From QYQD01 sp040755415 (lineage in GTDB: Bacteria > Desulfobacterota > QYQD01): 27,157 nucleotides of DNA. The stretch covers positions 1 to 27,157 of the forward strand of contig JBFMAZ010000087.1 in the NCBI GenBank assembly GCA_040755415.1, read 5' to 3'. The first letter of the stretch is position 1, and each line of letters begins with the position of its first letter. Positions 12,646 through 20,124 of the stretch are shown one piece after another. Under the pieces are notes generated by a model, which worked only from the letters and a program-made list of their open reading frames with translations, was not told the origin of the DNA and made no database searches. The translations under genes were made by a program, and so were the position numbers.

Positions 12646-14973
12646 ATGACCATTAAAAGGAAACTTTTTCTGCTGGTGGCCCTGCTTCTCGTGGCCGTAG
12701 CCGGGGTCGGCACGGTAGGTTTTTTTGCCGTGCGTATGGTAAGCGGCAAGATCTACTATCTGACCAGGGAGTCGTCACCTCTCCAGGTAAAGATGGTCAA
12801 CCTCCAGCAGGGGTTTGAAAAGGTGGCAGCTAACTTTACGCAGATGGCCCTGACCACTTCAGCGGCGGAACTTTCCCAGATACGGGGAAGAACTGACGCC
12901 GCGTTATCTGCAATTAATGCCACGGCTAAAGAATTGAGCCAGCTAAAGGCTGATGTGGACAAAAAGGTCTTCGAAGACATAAAAAAATCCTATCAGGAAT
13001 TAAGCCGGATGGCCGAGGAAAGGCTTCAGTCTATGAACCGGCTGGCGGCTGCCAATGAACAGCTCCGCTCGGGCATTGCCGTAGTGGTGGGCGAGACGCA
13101 AAAGCTTGATGCGGCTATGCACAACCTGCAAAAGGAAAGCTATGCCTCGGTGGAGAGATCCAAACAGGCCAACCTGAAGGCTAACGCCCGGATCAAGCAG
13201 ATGCTGGTAGTGCAGGAAAAATTAAGTAATGCCAATGCCCTGCTCATGCAGGTAAGCGCCGTGGATAACCGTTTCCGGCTGACTCCGCTCAAGGATAAGA
13301 TGAAGGCCGAGCTGGATGCCATAGCCCAGATAGACCTTGGAAATGGCGGTTTAGGAAGCCAGCTCAAGGAATTTGTAGATAAGCTGCAGAGGGGATATTC
13401 GGGCGAAGGCGGCCTTCTGGCCGTTCGTGCGGATATGTTGGCCAACCCGCAGGATAAGGAAGCAAAAGACAGATTCGAGGAAAAACGCCGGGACCTCCTG
13501 AGACAGACAGAGGCACTGGGCGGTAAGATGGCGGTAGAAATAGACGGCCTGGAGTTGGTCCTCCCCCAGGAAAATGCCCGGATGAGCCGGGCCATTACCA
13601 CGGTCAGTCTGGTGGGTGAGATAACCAGCGCCGGAGGGGATATAGCCACTTTAGCCCGAACCATAGAAAGCACTGCCAAACAGGTTATGCTGGCCGGTTC
13701 CCTGGAAGAAGTAAACGGGCTTAAGGCCCAGTTGGATACCCAGTTTGCGAGGGTGGCCGGGGGATTGAACCGGATTAAAAAGAACCTCGGATCCTTAAAA
13801 GGGCGGGGCGAAACCGGCACGGTCCGGAACGTGGAAGCCGCCTTCGGGAATATGCAGAAAGTACTCCTGGGTGAGAGCGGGGTCGTAGCCACGGTCTCAA
13901 AAAATCTGGCCACACAGACCCGCTCAATCCAGATATTCAGCGAAGCAAAAAAGCTGATTGAAAAGATTGCCCAGACCAGTGCCGAGAAGACGCGCTCGGC
14001 TGAAGCCGGCCAGGAGAAGGCGGTGGAGGCCGTGGAAAAGGTGGCGGCCCTAACCACAACGGCCCTGGCCATCGCCGGTATCATCTCTATCGCTTTTGGC
14101 ATTGTGGTGGGCGGCTGGATCAGCCGGTCTATTAACACATACTTAGAAAGGGTTATCTCCGGTTTGAATAACTCTTCAGCCCAGGTCTCCTCAGCCGCCG
14201 GAGAGGTCTCCGGGGCCTCGCAACAACTGGCTCAGGGGGCCTCGGAGCAGGCCGCAGCCCTGGAACAGACCTCGGCCTCCCTGGAAGAGATGGCGAGCAT
14301 GACCAGGCAGAATGCGGACAATGCCCAGCAGGCCAACATGCTCATGGAAGAGTCAAAGCAGGTCGTAGAAAAGGCCAATACTTCCATGTCCCAGATGAGC
14401 ACCTCTATGCACAAGATCTCTGTGGCCGGAGAGGAGATTGGCAAGATTATCAAGACCATTGATGGCATCGCTTTTCAGACCAACCTCCTGGCACTTAATG
14501 CCGCGGTCGAGGCGGCGCGGGCCGGTGAGGCCGGCATGGGATTTGCGGTGGTGGCTGATGAGGTAAGAAATCTGGCGCAGCGGGCGGCAGAAGCGGCAAA
14601 GAATACCAGCGGCCTCATAGAAGATGTGATTCAAAAGATCGCAGAGGGTTCTGGCCTAGTCAGCAGTACGGAATCCGATTTCCGGGAAGTGGCGACCAGC
14701 GCCAAAAAGGTAGCCGGTCTGGTGGCCGAGATAGCCGCCGCCTCCCGTGAACAAAGCCAGGGGATAGACCAGGTAAGCAATGCTATCAGCCAGATGGACC
14801 AGGTGGTGCAAAAAAATGCGGCTAATGCCGAGGAAACCGCCTCTGCCTCCGAGGAATTGAATGCCCAGGCCAAGACCCTGCGGGACTATGTAGATCAACT
14901 GGCCTCATTGATCGGGGGAAGCAAAATTGAGCAAAAGGAGGAGTCAAAACACCTTCCTCTGCCTAGGCCTTAA
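12646..14973 (+). CDS. Methyl-accepting chemotaxis protein
   Basis: Membrane chemoreceptor of 775 residues. It has one transmembrane helix at about 8-30, a long, largely helical periplasmic region (about 31-460), a second transmembrane helix at about 466-490, and a cytoplasmic signalling region. The signalling tip with AFQTNLLALNAAVEAARAGE and DEVRNLAQRAAEAA (about 605-645) binds CheA and CheW. Glutamate/glutamine-rich heptads on both sides provide methylation sites. The linker after the second helix is short and I do not see a full HAMP domain. The C-terminus lacks a pentapeptide receptor tail. AGGAGA lies seven bases before the ATG. It ends 11 bases inside the convergent WbpA-like gene. The LivK-like protein encoded upstream is a plausible ligand partner. 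The periplasmic region is about 430 residues, larger than the common four-helix-bundle sensors. Confidence 0.94.
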   Translation: MTIKRKLFLLVALLLVAVAGVGTVGFFAVRMVSGKIYYLTRESSPLQVKMVNLQQGFEKVAANFTQMALTTSAAELSQIRGRTDAALSAINATAKELSQLKADVDKKVFEDIKKSYQELSRMAEERLQSMNRLAAANEQLRSGIAVVVGETQKLDAAMHNLQKESYASVERSKQANLKANARIKQMLVVQEKLSNANALLMQVSAVDNRFRLTPLKDKMKAELDAIAQIDLGNGGLGSQLKEFVDKLQRGYSGEGGLLAVRADMLANPQDKEAKDRFEEKRRDLLRQTEALGGKMAVEIDGLELVLPQENARMSRAITTVSLVGEITSAGGDIATLARTIESTAKQVMLAGSLEEVNGLKAQLDTQFARVAGGLNRIKKNLGSLKGRGETGTVRNVEAAFGNMQKVLLGESGVVATVSKNLATQTRSIQIFSEAKKLIEKIAQTSAEKTRSAEAGQEKAVEAVEKVAALTTTALAIAGIISIAFGIVVGGWISRSINTYLERVISGLNNSSAQVSSAAGEVSGASQQLAQGASEQAAALEQTSASLEEMASMTRQNADNAQQANMLMEESKQVVEKANTSMSQMSTSMHKISVAGEEIGKIIKTIDGIAFQTNLLALNAAVEAARAGEAGMGFAVVADEVRNLAQRAAEAAKNTSGLIEDVIQKIAEGSGLVSSTESDFREVATSAKKVAGLVAEIAAASREQSQGIDQVSNAISQMDQVVQKNAANAEETASASEELNAQAKTLRDYVDQLASLIGGSKIEQKEESKHLPLPRP

Positions 14974-16270
14974 TTACATTTTTTGTATTTTCGTCGGCTT
15001 TGATCAGATTTCGCGTATCGACTATGAGGTTAGCGTGCCTTCGAATAAAATCCGGGTCATAGTCGGAATGATTGGTGGCGACGAGGACGCAGTCGTATTT
15101 TTTCAGGTTTTTTTCGGTGAGGGGCACTGAGGCCATCTTAAGGTCATAGTGCCTCATTTTGTGGGTCCTGGGGACATGCGGGTCGTTATAATCCACCTTG
15201 GCCCCTCTCTCCCTTAACATCTCAATAAGCTCCAGGGAAGGAGATTCCCGGACGTCATCAATGTCCTTCTTGTAGGCCAGTCCGAGGACCAGTACCTTTG
15301 ACCCTTTCAGGCTCTTGCCCCGGCTATTCAAGGCGTCAATAAGTTTGTTTATTACATAGGCCGGCATCGATGTGTTGATCTCTCCGGCCAGCTCGATAAA
15401 TCTCGTGGCCATACCGTATTCGCGCGCCTTCCAGGTGAGATAGAACGGATCAATGGGGATGCAGTGGCCGCCCAGCCCCGGCCCGGGATAAAAGGGCATG
15501 TAGCCGAAGGGTTTTGTGGATGAGGCGGCGATCACCTCCCAGATATCGATTCCCATCCGGTCAAAGACCATCTTCATCTCATTGACCATGGCGATGTTTA
15601 CGGAGCGGAAGATGTTTTCCATGAGCTTGGTGGCCTCTGCCGCACGGGTGGAGGAGACGGGCACGGTCTTAACGACGACAGTATCATAGAGGGCGCAGGC
15701 TGCCCCGAGGCAGTTTTTGGTGTAGCCTCCCACCACTTTGGGGATGGTTCCGGTAGAAAAATCCTTGTTGTTGGGGTCTTCCCGCTCTGGTGAAAAGGCC
15801 AGGAAAAAGTCCTTTCCAGCCTTGAGGCCGGTCTCTTCCAGGATATTGCGCATGTCCTCATCCGTTGTGCCCGGATAGGTCGTTGATTCGAGGATAATGA
15901 GCTGCCCCCGGCGCAGGTTGTCCCGGATGCTCTGCGTAGTAGAGAAGACATAAGAAAGATCCGGTTCACGGTATTTGTTTAGCGGTGTGGGCACGCAGAT
16001 GAGAATACAATCCATCTCTTTCAGCCTTGAAAAATCAGTAGTGCAGCCAAGGCGGCCGGTGGAGAGGGCCTCTTTGATTCTGCTGCCCGGGATATGTCTT
16101 ATATATGATTTTCCAGCCTCAATGGCCCTGGTTTTTGTTGCGTCTATATCAAATCCGGTGACCGGAAACCCGGCCCTTACAAATTCCAGTACCAGGGGAA
16201 GGCCCACATAACCAAGGCCGATGATTCCGACCTGGGCCTGCCGTTTTTTGATGCGATTTAATAGGGTCAT
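14963..16270 (-). CDS. wbpA: UDP-N-acetylglucosamine/galactosamine 6-dehydrogenase (WbpA/TviB type)
   Basis: Cytoplasmic NAD-dependent nucleotide-sugar dehydrogenase of 435 residues. It oxidises C6 of a UDP-HexNAc to the uronic acid for surface polysaccharide. The Rossmann motif GIIGLGYVGLP is at 15-25. The thioester cysteine lies in GGHCIPIDP near 268, and the C-terminal substrate domain carries LGLAYKKDIDDVRESPS. It starts four bases after the WbpP-like gene stops, so the two are co-transcribed. Together they would convert UDP-GlcNAc to UDP-GalNAc uronate, or first to UDP-GlcNAc uronate, depending on enzyme order. UDP-ManNAc dehydrogenase (WecC) is a close alternative, but the WbpP neighbour favours WbpA. 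Its 3' end overlaps the chemoreceptor gene by 11 bases. Confidence 0.88.
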   Translation of the reverse strand: MTLLNRIKKRQAQVGIIGLGYVGLPLVLEFVRAGFPVTGFDIDATKTRAIEAGKSYIRHIPGSRIKEALSTGRLGCTTDFSRLKEMDCILICVPTPLNKYREPDLSYVFSTTQSIRDNLRRGQLIILESTTYPGTTDEDMRNILEETGLKAGKDFFLAFSPEREDPNNKDFSTGTIPKVVGGYTKNCLGAACALYDTVVVKTVPVSSTRAAEATKLMENIFRSVNIAMVNEMKMVFDRMGIDIWEVIAASSTKPFGYMPFYPGPGLGGHCIPIDPFYLTWKAREYGMATRFIELAGEINTSMPAYVINKLIDALNSRGKSLKGSKVLVLGLAYKKDIDDVRESPSLELIEMLRERGAKVDYNDPHVPRTHKMRHYDLKMASVPLTEKNLKKYDCVLVATNHSDYDPDFIRRHANLIVDTRNLIKADENTKNVIKA

Positions 16271-16274
16271 GACC

Positions 16275-17327
16275 TCATTTGCCTCGTTTTTTCGTTTTCT
16301 TTGTTAGTTTATCGACGTACCACGCCACGGTCTCTTCCATCCCCTGTTTCACATCATGGGTTGGCCTGTAGCCCAAAAGTACCCTGGCCTTTTCAATGTC
16401 CGCCTGGGAATGCCTCACGTCTCCAGGCCGAAACGGCCCATATACGGCCTCAATCTTCGCAATAACAGGGTAATGCCGGGCCAGAGAGTCGCGGATCATT
16501 GTATAAAGCTCGTTTAATGTTGTCTTCTCGCCAAAGGCCACGTTATAAACCTGGTTTAATGCCTCAGGTTTCTCTGTCATGGCAGACAGCAGATTGGCCT
16601 GGGTGACATTGTCGATATAGCAGAAGTCCCGGCTGGTTTCCCCGTCGCCGTTTATTGTGGGGGTTATTCCATCCAGGAGGTTGCCGATCCAGCAAGGGAT
16701 TACGGCTGCATAAGCCCCTTTGGGATCTTGCCGCCTGCCAAAGACGTTGAAGTATCTCAGTCCCATGCACTCCATTCCATACGTACGGGCGAAGACGTCG
16801 GCATAAAGTTCGTTTACATATTTGGTGACGGCATAAGGGGATAAGGGGCGCCCGATCACATCCTCTTTTTTCGGAAGTCCCGGGTGATCCCCGTAGGTGG
16901 AGGAGGAGGCCGCATAGACAAAGCGTTTGACTCTAGCGTCCCGGGCTGCTACCAGCATGTTGATAAAGCCGTCGATGTTCGATTGATTAGTGGCGATAGG
17001 ATCATCGATAGAGCGGGGCACGCTGCCAAGGGCGGCCTGATGCAATACATAATCAACATCAGCACAGGCCTTGCGGCAGTCATCTAGATTTCGTATGTCG
17101 CCTCCTATAAAGGTAAACCGGTTCCAGGCCTCGTCACCCACCGTATTTTTTACATCCTCCAGATTATGGAGATAGCCGGTGGAGAAATTATCCAGCCCGA
17201 CAACGGTCTGCCCCAGTTTAAGCAGCTCTTCCAGGAGGCCCGAGCCGATGAATCCGGCCACACCGGTGACCAGCCAGCTTTTGGGCGATTCTATTAGCTG
17301 CGCCTTGATCTTACCAATCTCTGACAT
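16275..17327 (-). CDS. wbpP: UDP-N-acetylglucosamine 4-epimerase (WbpP/TviC type)
   Basis: Short-chain dehydrogenase/reductase of 350 residues that interconverts UDP-GlcNAc(A) and UDP-GalNAc(A). The NAD-binding TGVAGFIGSG is at 21-30. The catalytic serine/threonine region is AASSSTYGD (about 138-146), and the YxxxK pair is in SPYAVTKY (about 162-169). The opening KSWLVTGVAGFIGS and the VVGLDNFSTG segment are typical of the WbpP/TviC branch rather than GalE. The start has only a weak AAGAG upstream, suggesting modest or coupled translation. It lies about 100 bases downstream of the FGE-domain gene, on the same strand and probably in the same transcript. No glycosyltransferases or polymerase genes are in the window, so the final polysaccharide is unknown. 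Confidence 0.9.
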   Translation of the reverse strand: MSEIGKIKAQLIESPKSWLVTGVAGFIGSGLLEELLKLGQTVVGLDNFSTGYLHNLEDVKNTVGDEAWNRFTFIGGDIRNLDDCRKACADVDYVLHQAALGSVPRSIDDPIATNQSNIDGFINMLVAARDARVKRFVYAASSSTYGDHPGLPKKEDVIGRPLSPYAVTKYVNELYADVFARTYGMECMGLRYFNVFGRRQDPKGAYAAVIPCWIGNLLDGITPTINGDGETSRDFCYIDNVTQANLLSAMTEKPEALNQVYNVAFGEKTTLNELYTMIRDSLARHYPVIAKIEAVYGPFRPGDVRHSQADIEKARVLLGYRPTHDVKQGMEETVAWYVDKLTKKTKKRGK

Positions 17328-17429
17328 TTTTTAATACACTCTTCGGCCAATTCGGTGTCAGTCTTTATTATTACGTCTCCACATAAATTGCAAGGACTCT
17401 TCTGATAACATCTGTATCGCGTCCATCTC

Positions 17430-20096
17430 TCAATATGCCACGCATCTAAATCCGAGTATGTTAGAGTGCACTGTAGCCTCCAATTTAAAGCGGTTGAACA
17501 GGCATATGTCATTGCCGGAAATCCAACTGCCGCCTTTGGCTATATAGTATTTAACGTCGTGTCGGGTGTGGGAAGGCGGTTCACAAGGTTCCATTGTCCA
17601 CTCCAGTACGTTTCCTATGGCGTCAACTATCCCAAGATCGTTTTCAAAATCTATGTACCTGTCCACCGGCGTGGTGTCTGCTATGGAGCTGGCCTCAATA
17701 TTACAGGCATTTCTTCGCCAGTCGTTTCCCCAGGGAAGCGCATGACCATCAGCCGTCCTTGTCGCGGCCTCCCATTCATCTTCAGTAGGCAGTCTTTTGC
17801 CAGTCCAGGCGGCAAAGGCCATGGCGTCTTCCAGACTGACCTGAACCACAGGGTGATTTCTTTTATTGTGGATCGTGCTTCCGGGCCCAGAGGGTTGATG
17901 CCAGCAGGCTCCATATACCGTCTCACAACTAAGGCCGGACCGGCAGATAAGTTTAACCAAACCAATTTTTTCATCTACTGTTTTCGTGAAACGTCCATAA
18001 TAGACCTTTCCGTATCCAAGCCTTTCCGCGGTGGTTTTGTATCCGGTCTTTTCCACAAAAACCTCGAAGAGCGCATTTGTAACCGGGAACCTGCCCATAT
18101 AAAAGGCCTCTAAACGCACCTTTTGTTCAGGACGTTCATCTTTACCGGGGGACTTATTGCCAACGATATATTCTCCCGCCGGAATCAGAATATACTGATT
18201 GTAAAATCTTTCCCTCTCGCCGAGTAACTGATTAAATTCCTCGGCCAGGAGTCTGGCCTTTAGTATCTTATTCTCCTCCCCAAAAATGCCGTCCGAATAT
18301 CCCGCCTCTGAACCGCCGGCGGACAGGCCCAGCTCTACATCATTCTCTGAGACTTCCAACTCCTCAAGCTCTTCCTTAACTTCATCTTCGCTGATTTCTT
18401 CGATGTCCGGTACGTCTTCGAGTTCCCCGGCCTCTACTTCTTCTGGTGCCGCGTCTTCAACGAGCTCAGCCTCCTCAAGGTCTTCTGTGACTTCAGCCCC
18501 TTCCGGGTCTTCAGCCATCTCAGGTGATTCCAGTTCTTCGGTAATTTCAGCCTTGCTCTCTTCCTGGTCTGTAACTTCTGCCAAGGTTTCTTGGACTTCA
18601 TCCCCGGCGACCTCTTCGAGTTCCTCCATCTCTTCCGGTCCTGCATCTTCCGGTCCGACATCCGGCAGGAGATCGGCCTCATCGACTATTTCTGTGCCCT
18701 CTTGTAGTTCTGCCTCTTCCTCCGCTTCCACGATTTCCTGGATGGCTTCTTCCACTACTTCTTCAACGACTTCGTTAGTCTCCTGAAGTTCTTCTGATTC
18801 TTCAGGCCCTATTTCTTCGGCCTCCAGGTCTTCGATGAGATCGGCTTCTTCTACTACTTCGGAGCCGTCTTCTTCTCCCTCTTCCGGTGTTTTCTCTTCG
18901 ATGTCCTTTACGACCTCAACCTCGTCAAGGTCATCGCTGGTCTCGTCCGATTCAATGTCATCTACGATTTCAGCCTCTGTGAGATCCTCCTCGACCTCTC
19001 CGACATCTTCGAGTTTTTCAGGTTCCGGTTCTTCCGGGATTATCTCTTCGACAAGCTCGACTGTATCGGCTGCGTCAACCTCTTCCGCAGCGGTTTCTTC
19101 CGGACCGGCGGCATCTTCGGTTGACTCCATTCCCGGCGCCTCTTTCGATGTGGTTCCCGCCTGCCCATCAGATTCACCAACACCAGGTCCGTAGCCTTTG
19201 ACACTGGACTCGACTATGCTGGTCCTCACTTCGTCTTTATTCTGTTCACTGTCCGTTTCTGCTGCATTCCCTGCAATTTGGGAAAGCGTATTACTCTTTT
19301 CACCTGAAAATCCCCCTGTATCCCCCTTTTTCAAAGGGGGAATTGATGGGCCTCCGTCTTTCCCCAAAGGGGTGCTTAACAGATATTCCCCTTTTTCCAA
19401 ATGGGGATTAAACGGATCCCCCCCTTTAGTAAAGGGGGGTGAGGGGGGATTATCATCATTGCCCTCTATCCGCCCTAGGCGGGTGTGTGTTTCATATGCC
19501 CTGACTTCGGATGGTGCGGCGGGCTCATTAGTCAAATCGCCGTATTCTACTTTTAAACCAATTTGTTGCGACAACCCCTGGATTATGTTTTTTAGTTGGC
19601 TTAACTTGCCTGTCCTGTCCGAATTCCCCGTATTAGCCAGGACCCCTGGATCCGACAGCACTTCGCGGACAATATTTAGGACCTCGTTTATCTGTTCCAG
19701 CGTAACGCCCCCGTCCTTTTTCGCACTGCCGGCAAACGAGGTGAGCATCAGGTCTTTGGCCTCGTCGGACATAACAAAGACATTGTTACGTCCTATGATT
19801 ATGCCCTCAGGATTTTTTTCATCCTCATAAAGCATTTTTAAATCCGCATTGACAGAGGATTTGATACTGCTCAGGTTTTTTCGCTTGGTTTTAATTGTAG
19901 AAGGATCATCTCCGGTATCCCAGAGCGCCTTGACGAGTTCGTCCGTATCAATGGCCTGGGGGGTGGCGACGGCGCCTTCGCTTCCGTAAAATTCTCTGAT
20001 GGTGTGGATAAGTTTGTATTTTAAGGTCTTATTGTCTCTGTATTTAAGGTTGGATATCGCCTCGTCGATCCCCTTAAGGGATATTAAAGTGGCCAC
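17430..20096 (-). CDS. Large acidic protein with C-terminal FGE/SUMF1 (formylglycine-generating-type) domain
   Basis: Protein of about 888 residues. I place the start at the GTG at 20096, which has AGGAGG five bases before; an upstream TTG at 20144 would overlap the preceding gene without such a site. Residues 1-200 form an alpha-helical region I do not recognise. Residues about 216-262 (NPPSPPFTKGG, PPLKKGDTGGF) are encoded by a dispersed hairpin repeat inserted in frame. Residues about 320-600 are an extremely acidic low-complexity tract rich in EE, VE and DLEE. Residues about 630-888 are an FGE-sulfatase/SUMF1 fold: ILIPAGEYIVG, RFPVTNALF, HPVVQVSLEDAMAFAAWTGK, RLPTEDEWEAA, GNVLEWT, and a terminal GFRCV. 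True FGE enzymes use two nearby cysteines; only one pair member aligns clearly here, so a binding role is as likely as catalysis. No signal peptide is visible. It is probably coupled to the zinc-ribbon gene upstream. Confidence 0.8.
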   Translation of the reverse strand: MATLISLKGIDEAISNLKYRDNKTLKYKLIHTIREFYGSEGAVATPQAIDTDELVKALWDTGDDPSTIKTKRKNLSSIKSSVNADLKMLYEDEKNPEGIIIGRNNVFVMSDEAKDLMLTSFAGSAKKDGGVTLEQINEVLNIVREVLSDPGVLANTGNSDRTGKLSQLKNIIQGLSQQIGLKVEYGDLTNEPAAPSEVRAYETHTRLGRIEGNDDNPPSPPFTKGGDPFNPHLEKGEYLLSTPLGKDGGPSIPPLKKGDTGGFSGEKSNTLSQIAGNAAETDSEQNKDEVRTSIVESSVKGYGPGVGESDGQAGTTSKEAPGMESTEDAAGPEETAAEEVDAADTVELVEEIIPEEPEPEKLEDVGEVEEDLTEAEIVDDIESDETSDDLDEVEVVKDIEEKTPEEGEEDGSEVVEEADLIEDLEAEEIGPEESEELQETNEVVEEVVEEAIQEIVEAEEEAELQEGTEIVDEADLLPDVGPEDAGPEEMEELEEVAGDEVQETLAEVTDQEESKAEITEELESPEMAEDPEGAEVTEDLEEAELVEDAAPEEVEAGELEDVPDIEEISEDEVKEELEELEVSENDVELGLSAGGSEAGYSDGIFGEENKILKARLLAEEFNQLLGERERFYNQYILIPAGEYIVGNKSPGKDERPEQKVRLEAFYMGRFPVTNALFEVFVEKTGYKTTAERLGYGKVYYGRFTKTVDEKIGLVKLICRSGLSCETVYGACWHQPSGPGSTIHNKRNHPVVQVSLEDAMAFAAWTGKRLPTEDEWEAATRTADGHALPWGNDWRRNACNIEASSIADTTPVDRYIDFENDLGIVDAIGNVLEWTMEPCEPPSHTRHDVKYYIAKGGSWISGNDICLFNRFKLEATVHSNILGFRCVAY
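19310..19452. repeat. C-rich/G-rich hairpin repeat inside a coding region, four-hairpin copy
   Basis: Four successive hairpins of the CCCCCTTTTTCAAAGGGGG type, bounded by AAAATCCCCCT and GGGGGGATTAT, lie within the FGE-domain gene and keep its frame open. The family is the same as at 6986-7062 and 27062-27141, which have two hairpins each. The protein segment encoded is repetitive (PPFTKGG, PLGKDGG, PPLKKGD). Confidence 0.75.
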
Positions 20097-20124
20097 AAGA
20101 ACCTCCTGCTGCTTGTGTTTGCTG

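Noticed and set aside
13140..14138. A 332-codon open frame on the minus strand
   Set aside because: It is the complement of the chemoreceptor gene. Its serine/alanine/arginine-rich product is typical of a shadow frame, and it has no ribosome-binding site or recognisable domain.
17294..17512. Cysteine-rich minus-strand frame (PCNLCGDVI, EECIKKC) bridging the FGE-domain and WbpP-like genes
   Set aside because: It overlaps both flanking genes and has no plausible start site in the gap. The peptide looks protein-like, so it could be a relic, but I cannot support it as a gene.
18286..19194. Serine-rich plus-strand open frames of 166 and 119 codons
   Set aside because: They are the reverse reading of the glutamate/aspartate-rich tract of the FGE-domain protein. 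The low-complexity serine composition follows directly from the GAA/GAG codons opposite.
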